From NCBI GenBank assembly GCA_021234155.1, contig JAJEKV010000025.1, positions 7,330,531 to 7,394,530 of the forward strand: a stretch of DNA of 64,000 nucleotides, read 5' to 3'. Each line of letters opens with the position of its first letter. Position 1 is the stretch's first letter. Origin of the DNA: Isoetes taiwanensis (lineage: Eukaryota; Streptophyta; Lycopodiopsida; Isoetales; Isoetaceae). The translations under genes and the position numbers were made by a program. This document shows, in pieces, positions 54,495 through 64,000 of the stretch. The notes under the pieces are model-generated. The model was not told the DNA's origin, searched no databases, and saw only the letters and a program-made list of their open reading frames with translations.

Positions 54495-54625
54495 TTGGAT
54501 TGATTTTTATCGTCCGCGGAGACCAACTGGCCCATGGGACGCAAACAAAGAATACATCAAGCATATACTGCGAGGATTAAAAAACCCCTGCCCCGGAGTG
54601 TTTTCGAGGGAAAAACCTTGGGAGT
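54495..54625 (-). mobile_element. LINE 3' tail, copy C
   Basis: On the minus strand it reads ggggcaggggttttttaat, cgtcccatgggccagttgg and gcggacgataaaaa, then a tcgattcga-like simple tail. It matches copies at 39495-39630 and 46210-46330. Confidence 0.65.
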
Positions 54626-54669
54626 AATAGGTATGTTGAGAGACTGTACAATGATACACTAAGGATCAC

Positions 54670-54845
54670 ACCAATCTGGACCGTGGGATCACATAGATTA
54701 TCTAAAGCAATGTGAGTTGTAGAATCTCGGATCGACGATCATGATTAGGAACAATCTGGATCATACGATCAACTACGTATAAACTCCCAAGCCATCTGAA
54801 CCATAGGATCAGATCAAATCAATCTGGACCATAGGATGTGTCATA
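54670..54845. repeat. Short degenerate tandem array (caatctggaccataggatca)
   Basis: Five or so copies of a core close to atctgga(c/t)cataggatca at irregular spacing of 40-60 bp. Confidence 0.7.
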
Positions 54846-56224
54846 TAGAAACTATATTTTAATCTCAACGACATGTTTGAGGACATAGCTGAGCGCATGC
54901 ATCCTTCAAGGAAGGGGACTTTGAGAGGAAGGAAAATGGAAAAAGGTTAACAATTCTCCACAAGTTGAGGAGGCCATCTTCAGTTTGCTCAAATTCTCCA
55001 ATAAAGTTTGTAACATGTAAGGAGTGAGAAAGCAAATCCCCCTCCAGATCTACTAGCATTGTAAAAAAATGGAATTGATAGAGCAAGAGGCTCAAATAGC
55101 GCCATAATCAAAGAAACTCGAAACGGAATGGGCGCTGAAGAAAAGGGGAAGCTCGAACAAGGAAAGCAGCACAAAAACAGGGGAAGTGGCACCGCTCCGC
55201 AAAATGTGGATCCATTATGGCTTATAATTCTGGCATAATATTGGCGTAATTTTAGCATTATGTTTATTACGTAATCTTATAGCCCACATGTGCAGATCCA
55301 CTTTGGTATTATAATTAAAGATGTACATAATGCAGGTAGTCATTTCACTCTTTTTGGCCCCCTTCAATCATACAAAAGAATGCAGCCATATGTATCAAAG
55401 AATGTGACATTGTAAAATAAGATATGAGCCATATAAGGATTTTGGATCACATATGCATTTGCTTGAACATGCCCTCTAATGTCGACAAAAATGTGGTCCC
55501 CATTTAGTCTTAGGCATAGCTAAGACGTAGGTTGAAGAATAAATACATAAAAAAAAAAAGCTTGGGAGAGCGTCTTTGTTAGATAGACCCCATTGCTTAC
55601 GAAGCATAAGGAAATACATCTTGTGTTGTTCTAGCAGCTATTACGATGCCCATTATTTTGTATCCAATACGAATATGAAACATAAAACCATATGTAGCTA
55701 CATTCTCATGGCTCTAACTCAGAAAAAATGAAGTCGTCTGATGCTGGCCTTGCAGTCAAGTTGCATGGGTACATGCGGACTTGGACTTCGGCTTCGTTCT
55801 TTTGAAGTCCCATCGGGATCAATACCCTTATCTAGCACAAGTTGAAGTCCATGAAGTTGAGAAGAGGAGAATTTCACGTCCATTCCATTGGGGACAATGG
55901 TCTATGTGACACACATACCACACCTAGATTGCTCCACTTACATTGCATCTCCACAATGCAATATTGATACATGAGCAATGCCTAATAGATGTTGGGACGG
56001 TGTACCAAACCACTTAAGAATTATTGAGGAGGAGACCTACTTTTGTTGATTAAATTGCATGCTTAAAAGCTCTAGTAAAATACCCTATCGTGGATCAAGA
56101 TTGGATGATCAAGTTTTTCACCCCGAGACAATAATCTTGTGCTGATCCACTATTGAAGACTTTGCTCCATTTTACCATGGTCCAATATACCATGGTTCAC
56201 GATTGGTGACCCTCCCATAGTCCT
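54846..56224. other. Non-coding stretch, nothing recognised
   Basis: No coding sequence or repeat pair was recognised. Confidence 0.35.
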
Positions 56225-57235
56225 CTTTAGTGTACTTTGACTTGAGGGTGTTTATCTCATAGATTGATTCCTCTAGATGTTATTTCTTATTGGTGTACTT
56301 TGATTTATCAACAAAGTCTATATTTCTTGAAATATTTGGTGAAATATTTGGAAAAAAATTATACTGATCTATGTACTGCTTGGCATGATCTGACACAAGG
56401 ACATCGTCAGGATATGTTTCCAATCAGATGACCCGATAAGAGTAGGTTGTTCAGTTCCATTAAGGACCAAGAGTTTGCGGCAATTGGCAATGAGTATGCG
56501 CTAACAGAGTCTGTGGGAAAGGGGACAGGTTAAAGACAATGTCCTTTGAATCTAGCAATATGGATATTTTCTAGATGGAGCCATCTAGAGGCCACTATGT
56601 TCTTGAAGCCATGTGCGAGCATTCATGAGCGAAGCGAAGGATCTCGAGCTTTCCTGAGTGAAGGGAAGGATCTCATTTTTCATGTGTAGGCTATGCTCTG
56701 ATTGCCAAGTGGCTGCGGTGGTTACACATAGAGTGTTTATCTCATAGACCAATTCCTATAGATGTTTATCTCATTGACTTGAGGGTGTTTGTGTCATACA
56801 CCAATTCCTATAAATGTTATTTCTTATTGGTGTACTTTGATTTATCAAGGAAGTTTGTATCTCTTAGAATATTTGGATAAAATTTATGATCTTTGTACTA
56901 CACTGACTCATGGATATCATCAAGATATGTTCCCAATTAGATGATCCGGTAAGAGTAGGTTGTTCAGTTCCACAGAGGACCCAAGATTTCGAAGCAACTG
57001 ACAGTGAGTATGCACTAACAAGGGAAATGACTAGTTACTTAAAGACAGTGCCCTTAAATCCAGCAACATGGAGATCTTGTTAGATGAGGCCACCTAGAGG
57101 TAACGACCTGGCTTCTTACTATGTTCCTAAGGCTAGCTGCTAGCATTCAAAAAGTGAGGCGAAGGTTCTAGTTTTTCATGTGTACAATATGGATGCCAAA
57201 TGGCACCACTGGGGTGGCTACACATGGATAGCATA
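56225..57235. repeat. Tandem duplication, 537-bp period, two copies
   Basis: The phrase tatttcttattggtgtactt starts at 56281 and 56818. Both units continue through gataagagtaggttgttcag (ggtaagag in unit 2), gagtatgc-ctaaca, gcaa-atgga-at-tt, catctagagg and ttttcatgtgta. Non-coding in both. Confidence 0.85.
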
Positions 57236-57273
57236 CATGATCTGCCTGGGCAATTATATACCACAAATAATCT

Positions 57274-57359
57274 CCACGTGGCATCTTTTTATTTGAAAAA
57301 ACTCGTGTAGGAAGCACAGAGGTTCTCCACGTGTCGGAATTATATTCAAAGACACGTGG
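57274..57359. promoter_or_regulatory. Cluster of three ACGTG boxes (ABRE/G-box type) upstream of the S40 gene
   Basis: CCACGTGGC at 57274-57282, CCACGTGTC at 57327-57335 and GACACGTGG at 57351-57359. The last two are exact reverse complements of each other. Such boxes bind bZIP factors of the abscisic acid and light pathways. They lie about 950-1030 bp upstream of the S40 start codon. Confidence 0.55.
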
Positions 57360-58305
57360 GCCACAAAATTTAGCAAAATGCTAAACTTAGCAGACAAGAG
57401 GGCGAGCACGACAGACCACATAAACACAAGCGACAAGCGGCGCCGCTAAGGAATATTACGGGGACGGAAGCGGCGCCGCGGTGGCGGCGGCGATGGAAAC
57501 AGAAAGAGCAAGGCTATGGCGGAATACAAGGGACGTATCGGCGCTGCAGCGGCTCTGCGAAACTCTGAAACGCTGACGCAGTAGGTATCCTATTCTGGGT
57601 TTTTTGATGCTGCCTGTGGTGGCTGGATCAGACCGCAAAAAAAATGACCTAATACCTCCTCTGCACCAGCAATAATTCTCTGTTTCGCCATACCCGTCTG
57701 CCGTATTGCCCCCTGTCTAAAAAGCTTCGCCATAGCTGGTTCCGGCGATTCTTCTGCTGGATTTTTCAAGCTTCTAGGCCCTCTGGGTTGTTTTCTTTGA
57801 AGGGTTTTCAAGGATTAAAAGAGTTTGGCTCTGATTTCCACGAAGAACCCTCCTCGGGCTGCTTCTTGTTGATCGATCCTGCACCACTTCCTGACTGGGA
57901 TTTCCGTTGGGTTTTATCTTTTTGCTTCTTGGCTCTTTTTTTAATACTTCTGGCCTCTGCTGGTCTGAATTTTTCTGATTAATTGGGGTTTGTATTTCGC
58001 CATAGGCCATCCCTCTGCTGCTGCTTTTTCCTCAGGCCGCTTTTCACGTTTATTCTTGACTATAGAATATATAATCGCGGTTTAGCCGCTTGCTTTACTT
58101 AATTTAGTGATCTTCGTAGAAAAAAGCCCTGTTTGAAGTTGCTTTATAAGGTTTGCCCTCTTCAATCATCTGTCATCTGTGGCGATTGTAAGTTACCGAT
58201 CGTATCTGGGCTCATTTATTCTTGGGCAATAGGAGTGTAAGGGTTGTTTTGCAAGCAATCCGTGTGCTGGGCAGGAAGAAACAAGCATTGCAGTGCTGCA
58301 AAAGC
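57360..58305 (+). promoter_or_regulatory. GC-rich upstream region and leader of the S40 gene
   Basis: A GC-rich block with gcggcgccgc at 57438 and 57470 is followed by C/T-rich sequence. TATATAA at 58068-58074 is the best TATA candidate and would leave a leader of roughly 200 bases; ttataagg at 58144 is a weaker one. Open frames in this region on both strands show no domain. Confidence 0.4.
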
Positions 58306-59070
58306 ATGATGGGAAGAATAGGGACGGATTCATTTCCTCACAGGGATCGATTTGCAAGCGGCCTGACGAGCGTAATGAGGGATCAAAAGCTGGGGATGAA
58401 TTCCCGTGCACGGCGAGAGAAGCTTCTGGGTCTGTCGGCCATGGCTCCGGATGGACAGAACAAGACGGATTTGGACGATTTGGACGATTTAAGCGATCTG
58501 GTGGAGAAGGATATGTGGGCGACTGATACAAGCGAAGACCAGGAAGCAATCCGGCAGGGATTAGAGGGTTTTGCATTTGGGAGGGAGAAAAGCAAAAACG
58601 GCAAAGTTGTAAGCAATGGGCGATGGTGGCTAGGGATTGACAAAGGCTCTTTTGCAGAAGGAGGGTTCCAGAGAGGATTATCTGCTTTATCTTCTCTTGG
58701 AATTGGGCAGAACGATGGAGGCGCAACAAATCGCATGCCCACAGCTTCTCGGATGATCCGGCAGATGGCCCCAACTCTTGAATCCAGGCAAGTTCTGCAC
58801 CAATCTGCTCCTGTTAATGTTCCAGATTGGTCCAAAATTCTGGGTTCCACCGAAAAGAAGAACAGAGAGAATGAAATCGACCCTGTTGATGATGAAAATG
58901 AAGAAGAGGAGGAGCGCCTTCCTCCCCATGAACTCCTTGCTCGAGAATGTGCCCGAAGCCAAATGACCACTTTTTCTGTCTGTGAAGGCGCTGGAAGAAC
59001 ACTTAAAGGCAGGGACCTCAGACGGGTCAGAAACGCTGTGCTCAAGCAGACTGGCTTCTTGGATTTGTGA
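58306..59070 (+). CDS. Senescence regulator S40 / DUF584 family protein
   Basis: Single-exon protein of 254 residues when started at the first ATG (58306); the open frame extends upstream without another ATG. S40 proteins are plant-specific, mostly nuclear, and linked to leaf senescence and abscisic acid or salicylate responses (family knowledge). Visible family blocks: an acidic N-terminal segment with DLVEKDMW at about 64-71; SAPVNVPDWSKIL at 167-179; an acidic run at 195-203; LPPHELLAR at 205-213; and the C-terminal signature SVCEGAGRTLKGRDLRRVRN followed by AVLKQTGFLDL, ending at the last residue. All hallmark blocks are intact. Antisense open frames over it are shadows of its GC-rich codons. 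The three ACGTG boxes upstream fit the stress-hormone link but are not proof. Confidence 0.9.
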   Translation: MMGRIGTDSFPHRDRFASGLTSVMRDQKLGMNSRARREKLLGLSAMAPDGQNKTDLDDLDDLSDLVEKDMWATDTSEDQEAIRQGLEGFAFGREKSKNGKVVSNGRWWLGIDKGSFAEGGFQRGLSALSSLGIGQNDGGATNRMPTASRMIRQMAPTLESRQVLHQSAPVNVPDWSKILGSTEKKNRENEIDPVDDENEEEEERLPPHELLARECARSQMTTFSVCEGAGRTLKGRDLRRVRNAVLKQTGFLDL

Positions 59071-60830
59071 GTCCTTCACCTCTGCTTCTTCTTACTGCCC
59101 TTTGGCTGTGAATTTTGGCTGGAATTTTGCGTTCTGCCTTTACTTTGTAAAATTTTCAAGCATTTGGAGCCTTCAAATTTTCCTAGATCTTGGAAGGCTC
59201 GTCTTCTTGAGCTCTTTCTTTTGTTGGCGTGCCTTGAAAAGCAGGATATGCGAAAAAAAAGACGGTATATGCAGTTTTAAGTTTAACCCTGTTCTTTGTT
59301 ATAAGGATTTTAGTTGCTGGTGCACTATGAAGAGGCTTTTTTTTGCTGTGAACTGCTGAGATTTCTGTTGGGCTTGGAGGTGCAGCTCCTGGCTTCTACT
59401 GTTTTTTGCACATATTTTTGAGCTTCTATTTTAGCTGAGGGGACTTGCTTTATCTACATCAAAACCAATATGTATTGAAGCATCTGTTGGAGAAAAGTTT
59501 CTAAGGTTTGGAAACAGAGCCTTGTTTGTGCGATGGCTTGTTCTTGCTCTTGAAAGAGCTTGAAACAGGCCCTTGAAACAGCTTTGTTGCAGGAAATTCA
59601 CTAAGAGTGGAAGAAGAAGTTTGTGTTATAATCTTTGTTTTGTTCTTGATCCTGAAAGAACTTGAAGCAGGCCCTTGAAACAGATTAAAACAAAGGACAC
59701 TGATTGATGGCTTGTTTTGTTCTTGTGAAAAAACTTGAAACAGGGATACAAGATCATCCTTTTCTTCATTGAGCTGAGGAAAGTTCCTTGTTTTGCATTC
59801 TGTGTCATTGTGTTCACCTTTGCTGTGGCAATCTTTTGAATAATGCCTGGCTGTGGTCCTCATCCTCTGCAGGACCCTGCTCCTTTGTGGAATGATGGCT
59901 TTAATTATCTGCCATGTTGTAGACCTTGGATGCTCAGGTCCAGGATATATTAATGCTTGGTATCATTTTGATGATCAAATTGTTCCTAGCTTGTATTTGC
60001 CAAGCAGGTACCTTTGTACTCTTTTTTGCAGATGCAAATGAGGATTAGCATTTGTTATTGAAAGTGGGTACCTGGTCAGATTGGCATTATGGCACTTTTA
60101 GTGATTTTGGTGAGTTTGTTTTTTTTAATGTAGTCTGGTAGGTAAGCAGAAAGTTCCTTTGTATGCATGCCTCTGTTTATTGTTATGGTCTCGTTTGTAT
60201 GCATGTCTCTGTTTATTGTTATGGTCTGTTTGTTTTCTCTTTCATAGTCATTTTCTTTTCTTGCATTATTGGGTTATGGATTTCTTGGATTTTCTTTGCT
60301 TTCTATTGTATTCTTTGTTTGTGAATCCTGGCCCACTGTGATTCCCTTTGTAGTCCCGAGAAAATAATCTGTCAACTGGTAGACAATTAGAATAAGACTA
60401 GGTCTGAAAATAATGTTGCAGTTATGATAGCCATGACATCATAGACCATCACGAGCCTTATTTTAGAGCTTGAAAATAAGTTTTATATTTTCGTCCTTGC
60501 ATGTTCTATTCTCTAAAGGTACATCCATCAGGTTTTGATTGCGATCTTATTCTGTGGCACTTGTATGGTGTAGTAAGTTTTATGATGTTTTAGTAAAGCA
60601 AGGCACGTATTGTTTTCTTTTTTAACCATTGGGTATTCTTTTTTTATAATTTAGTGCATGTCCATCAGACATGCATACTTTTCCTACATGCTGAATTATG
60701 CGTTGCTACATAATTGGATTCAATACATACGATAAGATGGTGATCATGGAATCTGAATATGGGCATGATTTTTAAACGTTTGTAGAATTTTGAATTGGAG
60801 GGGTTTGGTGTTAGTATGGTTACGGAAGGG
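59071..60830. other. S40 3' region and non-coding DNA with small tandem repeats
   Basis: At 59530-59745 the phrase cttgaaacaggcccttgaaa and variants recur three times with ttgttcttg. At 60157-60228 a 36-bp unit (tttgtatgcatg-ctctgttt) is exactly duplicated apart from a few changes. No further gene was recognised. Confidence 0.4.
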
Positions 60831-60897
60831 GAAACTCCCCCGAGCAAGATGCTCGAGAGGTCTCTTCCAGGAAACCTCTTGCGAGTGGAGTTTCTCG
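60831..60897. repeat. Short imperfect inverted repeat
   Basis: gaaactcc...cgagcaaga pairs with tcttgcgagtggagtttc across a 30-base centre that itself can fold (ctcgagaggtctctt). Confidence 0.6.
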
Positions 60898-61489
60898 CCT
60901 TAACCTTTTAGATCAGAAATTTCTTTCTCTTTTTCGACGCCATGTCACAATTTTCTCTCTTCCATTTCGTTCAAGCTGCTCTAGGGTTCTGCATTGACAT
61001 TTTAGCTGCTGGTTTGGCTCAGGTGGTTTAGTAGACATATTTTAAGCTTGTTTTTGTTATAGCGGCTCATTTTCCAGAAGATCCGTTGAAAATTGATCTC
61101 TGGCGACTTTGATTGATTCGGCTGTTCTTTCTATTGGCGGTTGGCGCTCGTCTTCTATTGTCGATTTTTTATGGTTAGTGGTTGTGGAGCTGTGCTTGAG
61201 TGATCTTTGTGAAGATCTTTTAAGGTGAAGCTTTGTTGCTTGGACGTCGTCACAATGAAGTTTTCTTCGAAGTTACTTCGCTTGTGAGTTCTGTTGCAAC
61301 AATCTTGGCGAAAGTCCGTTACACTGAAGGTCGTCTGAAGAAATATCAATATTTTAAGGTACTTCCTGCCTCTAGGTTCGGTATTTCCTGCTTGTTTATG
61401 ATTTATTCTAAGTTTTAGTTTAATTCTTGTTTTTTTTTTCAGGTTGCATGTTGTTTCTTGTAGGCAGTACTTGCAGTGGCTGTGGAGTA
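60898..61489. other. Region left of the second foldback locus, unrecognised
   Basis: An exon-like piece at about 61290-61359 (ILAKVRYTEGRLKKYQYFK) ends at a gtactt donor. It was not recognised and may be another captured fragment. Confidence 0.25.
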
Positions 61490-61744
61490 TTTTCTTTCTT
61501 GTATGGAGGGATGCCCACCGGGAGCACATTACGGTGTGGACCGGTGGAGACCCGCGACCGGCGGAGACGGGAGCGGGTCACCGGCCACACCGGAATGTGC
61601 GACCGATGGGCATCCCCCCACAACATTGAAAGGGGAGCAATTTTTCTTTCTGTAATTTTTTCTTCTTGGCAGAGGTTTGGCGATGGCGCTGGGCCTGTGG
61701 CTCGATGGCTATGGCTCAGACCTTTTTGCATCCCCTGACACGAG

Positions 61745-62055
61745 CAGATGTGGCGCTGACCCTAATATTTAATGTTTTTGTTTCTTTATGGAGATTTTCT
61801 GGCCGAACCTGCGCCAGATCCTCTGTTCTTGAGGAAAAGGAAGGTATGACTGTGGCGCTCAACCTATTATTTAATATTTTTGTTTCTTTATGGAGATTTT
61901 CTGGCCGAACCTGCGCCATATCCTTTGTTCTTGAGGAAAAGGAAGGTATAAGTGTGGTGCTCACCCTATTATTTAATGTTTTTGTTTCTTTATGGAGATT
62001 TTCTGGCCGAACCTGCGGTAGATCCTCTGTTCTTGACGAAAAGGAAGGTATAATG
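61745..62055 (+). repeat. 102-bp tandem repeat, three copies, with a continuous reading frame
   Basis: tttctttatggagattttct recurs at 61781, 61883 and 61985, a period of exactly 102 bp. All three lie in one open frame (61666-62160, 164 codons) giving a 34-residue repeat with FVSLWRFSGRTC and VLEEKEG. The ATG at 61666 is the first codon. Each unit ends in aaggaaggtat, which could also be a splice donor. Preservation of frame may reflect selection or simply recent duplication. Confidence 0.7.
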
Positions 62056-62564
62056 ATTTTTTATGCTATGCTTCTTCTTTTTATGCTTTCAAATCTAATT
62101 TCTCTTGCATGCAGGTTGCAATATGCAGAAATGGCTTTAGTTCTGGGTAGACTTGGCTGATCCTCTTCATTTCCTTTGTATCCATATTGGCAGATCCTCT
62201 TCATTCCCTTTGTATCTCTGTATGGAGACTTTTGAGAAAATATCCTTCCAGAAGGACTTGTACTCCGACCCAAAGCCACAGCGCCGCAGGATCATGACCT
62301 TGCCTCATGGGAAGAACCATGAGAGAGGTCCAACTGCTCTTCTTTTTTCTGCAACTGAGTGAATACATGGCCAGCACAAGCAAAAGCTTTTTTTTTTCAA
62401 ATGATGCTGGATGTTTATGCCGTGAGAAGCTATGATGTTTCTACTGGAAGTTGTAAAAACTTGTTCAGCAAAGCTTGTTGAGTAAAACTTCTGCATTTCT
62501 AAAAACTTGGTTCAGAAGAACTTGTGCAGTGTAAAACTGAGTTAAAATTTGTTTATTATTTTGT

Positions 62565-62720
62565 TCAGTAACCGGTTGCGGTTGTAGGCTGTCACAATTT
62601 AGATCCACGGAATTGGCCTCGGAATTGGCCTCCCCTTTTCCATTCCGGATTGTAGGGGTATGCCACGTGGCAACACAAGATTCACTTTCAGCAATAAATT
62701 GCGACCCCTTTCCATGTTGT
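62565..62720 (+). mobile_element. SINE-like family B body without tRNA head
   Basis: accggttg, gttgtaggctgt, a duplicated cggaattggcct, ccattccggattgtaggg, gccacgtggcaacaca and tttccatgttgt match 20915-21050 in order. The T-arm of the other copy is absent. Confidence 0.55.
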
Positions 62721-62802
62721 TTTAAAAATGACAACTAGTGCTAGTGGTCTAAGAATTGTTGCTAATTATGGCTCTTATTCGAGTTTTTTTCCAAGTGGAA
62801 AG

Positions 62803-63130
62803 TTTTTTTTTTTTTTTTTTTTTTTTTAGGGTAAGATTTTTATATTAATAGTAAATGGATTACATTTATTTGAGGCTCCACAATAGGCCTGATAGGAAGA
62901 ATTTAAGCACAAGATAGCATAAAATGATGTCTTCGTACTATGGTCTAAGCAATCCTGACCTCTTCCTCTTCACAAACAGAAGGATATGAGCGTCCGCCTT
63001 TAACTCAACCAGTACTAGAGGGCATGGCCCTCTTCCCATCCGCTGCAACTACTACAGGAATTCAGCTACAGTCATGGAGCCCTACCAGGGTTCGAAATTA
63101 GAAACTCCCTCTGCTAGTGAAAATGCCTAC
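62803..63130 (-). mobile_element. Retroposed 3' end with 25-base poly(A), minus strand
   Basis: An uninterrupted T25 at 62803-62827 is the complement of a poly(A) tail directly after attaatataaaaatcttacc on the minus strand. This resembles LINE 3' ends elsewhere in the window. The 5' limit is not visible. The unbroken tail suggests a fairly recent insertion. Confidence 0.4.
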
Positions 63131-63340
63131 TAATATTTAAGGGTACCGGATTATAAATTTTTCAATCGGCAAATCCTGCAACTAATTAAAACTATCGGAA
63201 AAATGCCTTAAACCAAAAAATTAGACAACGATACAAAGAAAGTAAAACAAAAGTCAATTTTTTTATGGTAAATATGTATTACAAAATGGCATAGCAGCAA
63301 AGATACTACATTCCACAAAAATTTCCTTTCAAAAAGTCCA

Positions 63341-64000
63341 CTAAGCTAAATAGCGACTTGGCTGTCCAGAATAGATAATACGACCCCGATTCTCAGCCTT
63401 ATTTTTCCACACTTCTATGCTTTGTGTGAAGTCAAATTCTCTTGCACAAGGAGGCCCATTTACAACAATAGAGAGACATGCACTTAAACTGCAATCACCT
63501 AGTAATGGTCGCCATCTACTTTTGATACTAGTTCTATGGCTGAAAATACTCTCACAAATTGCATTACTTGCACATTGAACTGAACCAATTTGAAGCAAGG
63601 TCAAGATATTTCTGTAACGCATTTCATTTGCTGGACTTGAAGCAATTATTGAGCACACTTCGTCCAAATTCTTATGCTGCCAATTAGCTGAAGCATGAAG
63701 TTTATAATCAGAATACTCATGTCTCAAATCATCGCCATTGATTAAAGGTGTCGTCATTTCAGCCAGCCCTTTCGCCTTCTTCGGCATGCCATAAAACTTA
63801 ATCAACTCCTCTAAGCTCTCCTCCCCAAACTTTCTAGATCTGATAGCTATTTTAGGTATATTCAATGGGGAGAGAACACTAAAATGTTTTATGATTGATG
63901 TATCTTCAAATCTGACTTCCAAATTATCACATATGGCCTTTGCATATACCTTTTGCTGGGCTATAGCATCTTCCAAATCTGTCCCATCTATCTCCTTGGA
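63341..64000 (-). pseudogene. hAT-like transposase C-terminal part, cut by the right edge
   Basis: An open frame runs from the window edge (SKEIDGTDLEDAIAQQ) to a stop at 63341, 219 codons in all. The C-terminal part ANEMRYRNILTLLQIGSVQC, then ASNAICESIFSHRTSIKSRW, matches the hAT dimerisation region, where ESIFS stands for the usual ERxFS. VVNGPP, FDFTQSIEVW and a basic tail follow. It may be an active element's C-terminus or a domesticated zinc-finger-862-like gene; the N-terminal BED finger and catalytic residues lie beyond the edge. The reading frame itself is unbroken in the part visible, so the pseudogene label is provisional. Confidence 0.6.

Larger units (their letters stand above)
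61490..62720. mobile_element. Composite foldback element, locus 2
   Basis: Hairpin arms 61508-61539 and 61585-61616 (28 of 32 paired) are followed at 61620 by acaacattgaaaggggagca and a T-rich tract. The unit ends at 62690-62720 with the complement of that repeat (agcaataaattgcgacccct, then ttccatgttgt). The same layout occurs at 19886-21050. The hairpin keeps the same unpaired GA/TC step as locus 1. One neighbouring pair is swapped from C-G (19915/19991) to G-C (61524/61600). The interior holds a 102-bp triple repeat and the family B body. Confidence 0.55.

Noticed and set aside
58193-59079. Several long minus-strand open frames opposite the S40 gene
   Set aside because: They mirror the GC-rich codons of S40, have serine/arginine-biased composition and no domain; the plus strand carries all S40 signature blocks.
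61427-61738. Open frames on both strands over the 61.5-kb hairpin
   Set aside because: They are a consequence of the GC-rich inverted repeat; the parallel frames at 19.9 kb are likewise not conserved in sequence.

Overview
The window reads as nuclear DNA of a land plant: intron-containing genes with GT-AG splice sites, a plant-specific S40-type senescence regulator, a plant leucine-rich-repeat receptor-like protein, and a large background of decayed LINE, SINE, Ty3/gypsy, hAT, Helitron and MITE sequence. One gene encodes a TTLL9-type tubulin polyglutamylase, a family tied to ciliary axonemes. That points to a plant with swimming sperm (fern, lycophyte, bryophyte, cycad or Ginkgo) rather than a conifer or flowering plant. 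A fern-like genome fits best, but this is inference.

Four genes look intact. A 740-residue receptor-like protein with no kinase domain lies at 2624-4846 (+), directly behind a 761-bp inverted-repeat transposon. A ten-exon zinc alcohol dehydrogenase (28561-30525, +) converges on a twelve-exon TTLL9-like gene (37227-30942, -); their stop codons are 417 bp apart. A single-exon S40/DUF584 gene lies at 58306-59070 (+) with three ACGTG boxes about 1 kb upstream. Splice junctions of both multi-exon genes were assigned by eye and give unbroken frames of 390 and 399 codons.

Layout: 1-2.6 kb holds a LINE remnant, a tRNA-derived SINE and the TIR element. 5-10 kb holds hairpins, MITEs, a second inverted SINE copy and a LINE scrap. 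10-19 kb is mostly tandem duplications and non-coding DNA. 19.2-21.1 kb is a patchwork of gene fragments (WD40, methyltransferase, a small first-exon-like piece) around a GC-rich hairpin. 21.9-23.0 kb is a long-TIR element. 25-27 kb holds a gypsy gag-protease remnant. 28.5-37.2 kb is the gene pair. 37.4-38.2 kb has a minisatellite and heat-shock-element-like repeats. 39-47.6 kb contains a broken hAT and several LINE pieces. 47.7-48.3 kb has another hairpin plus a short-motif array. 51.8 kb carries a Helitron 3' end. 56.2-57.2 kb is a tandem duplication. 57.3-59.1 kb is the S40 gene. 60.8-62.7 kb has another hairpin locus with a threefold 102-bp repeat. The right edge cuts a hAT-like transposase.

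The most unusual signal is a family of GC-rich foldback hairpins at 5.9, 19.9, 47.7 and 61.5 kb. Two of the loci (19.9 and 61.5 kb) share a whole arrangement (hairpin, inner terminal repeat, about 1 kb interior, distal inverted repeat), and their hairpin arms differ by compensatory changes. No operon-like or multi-gene functional system is visible.
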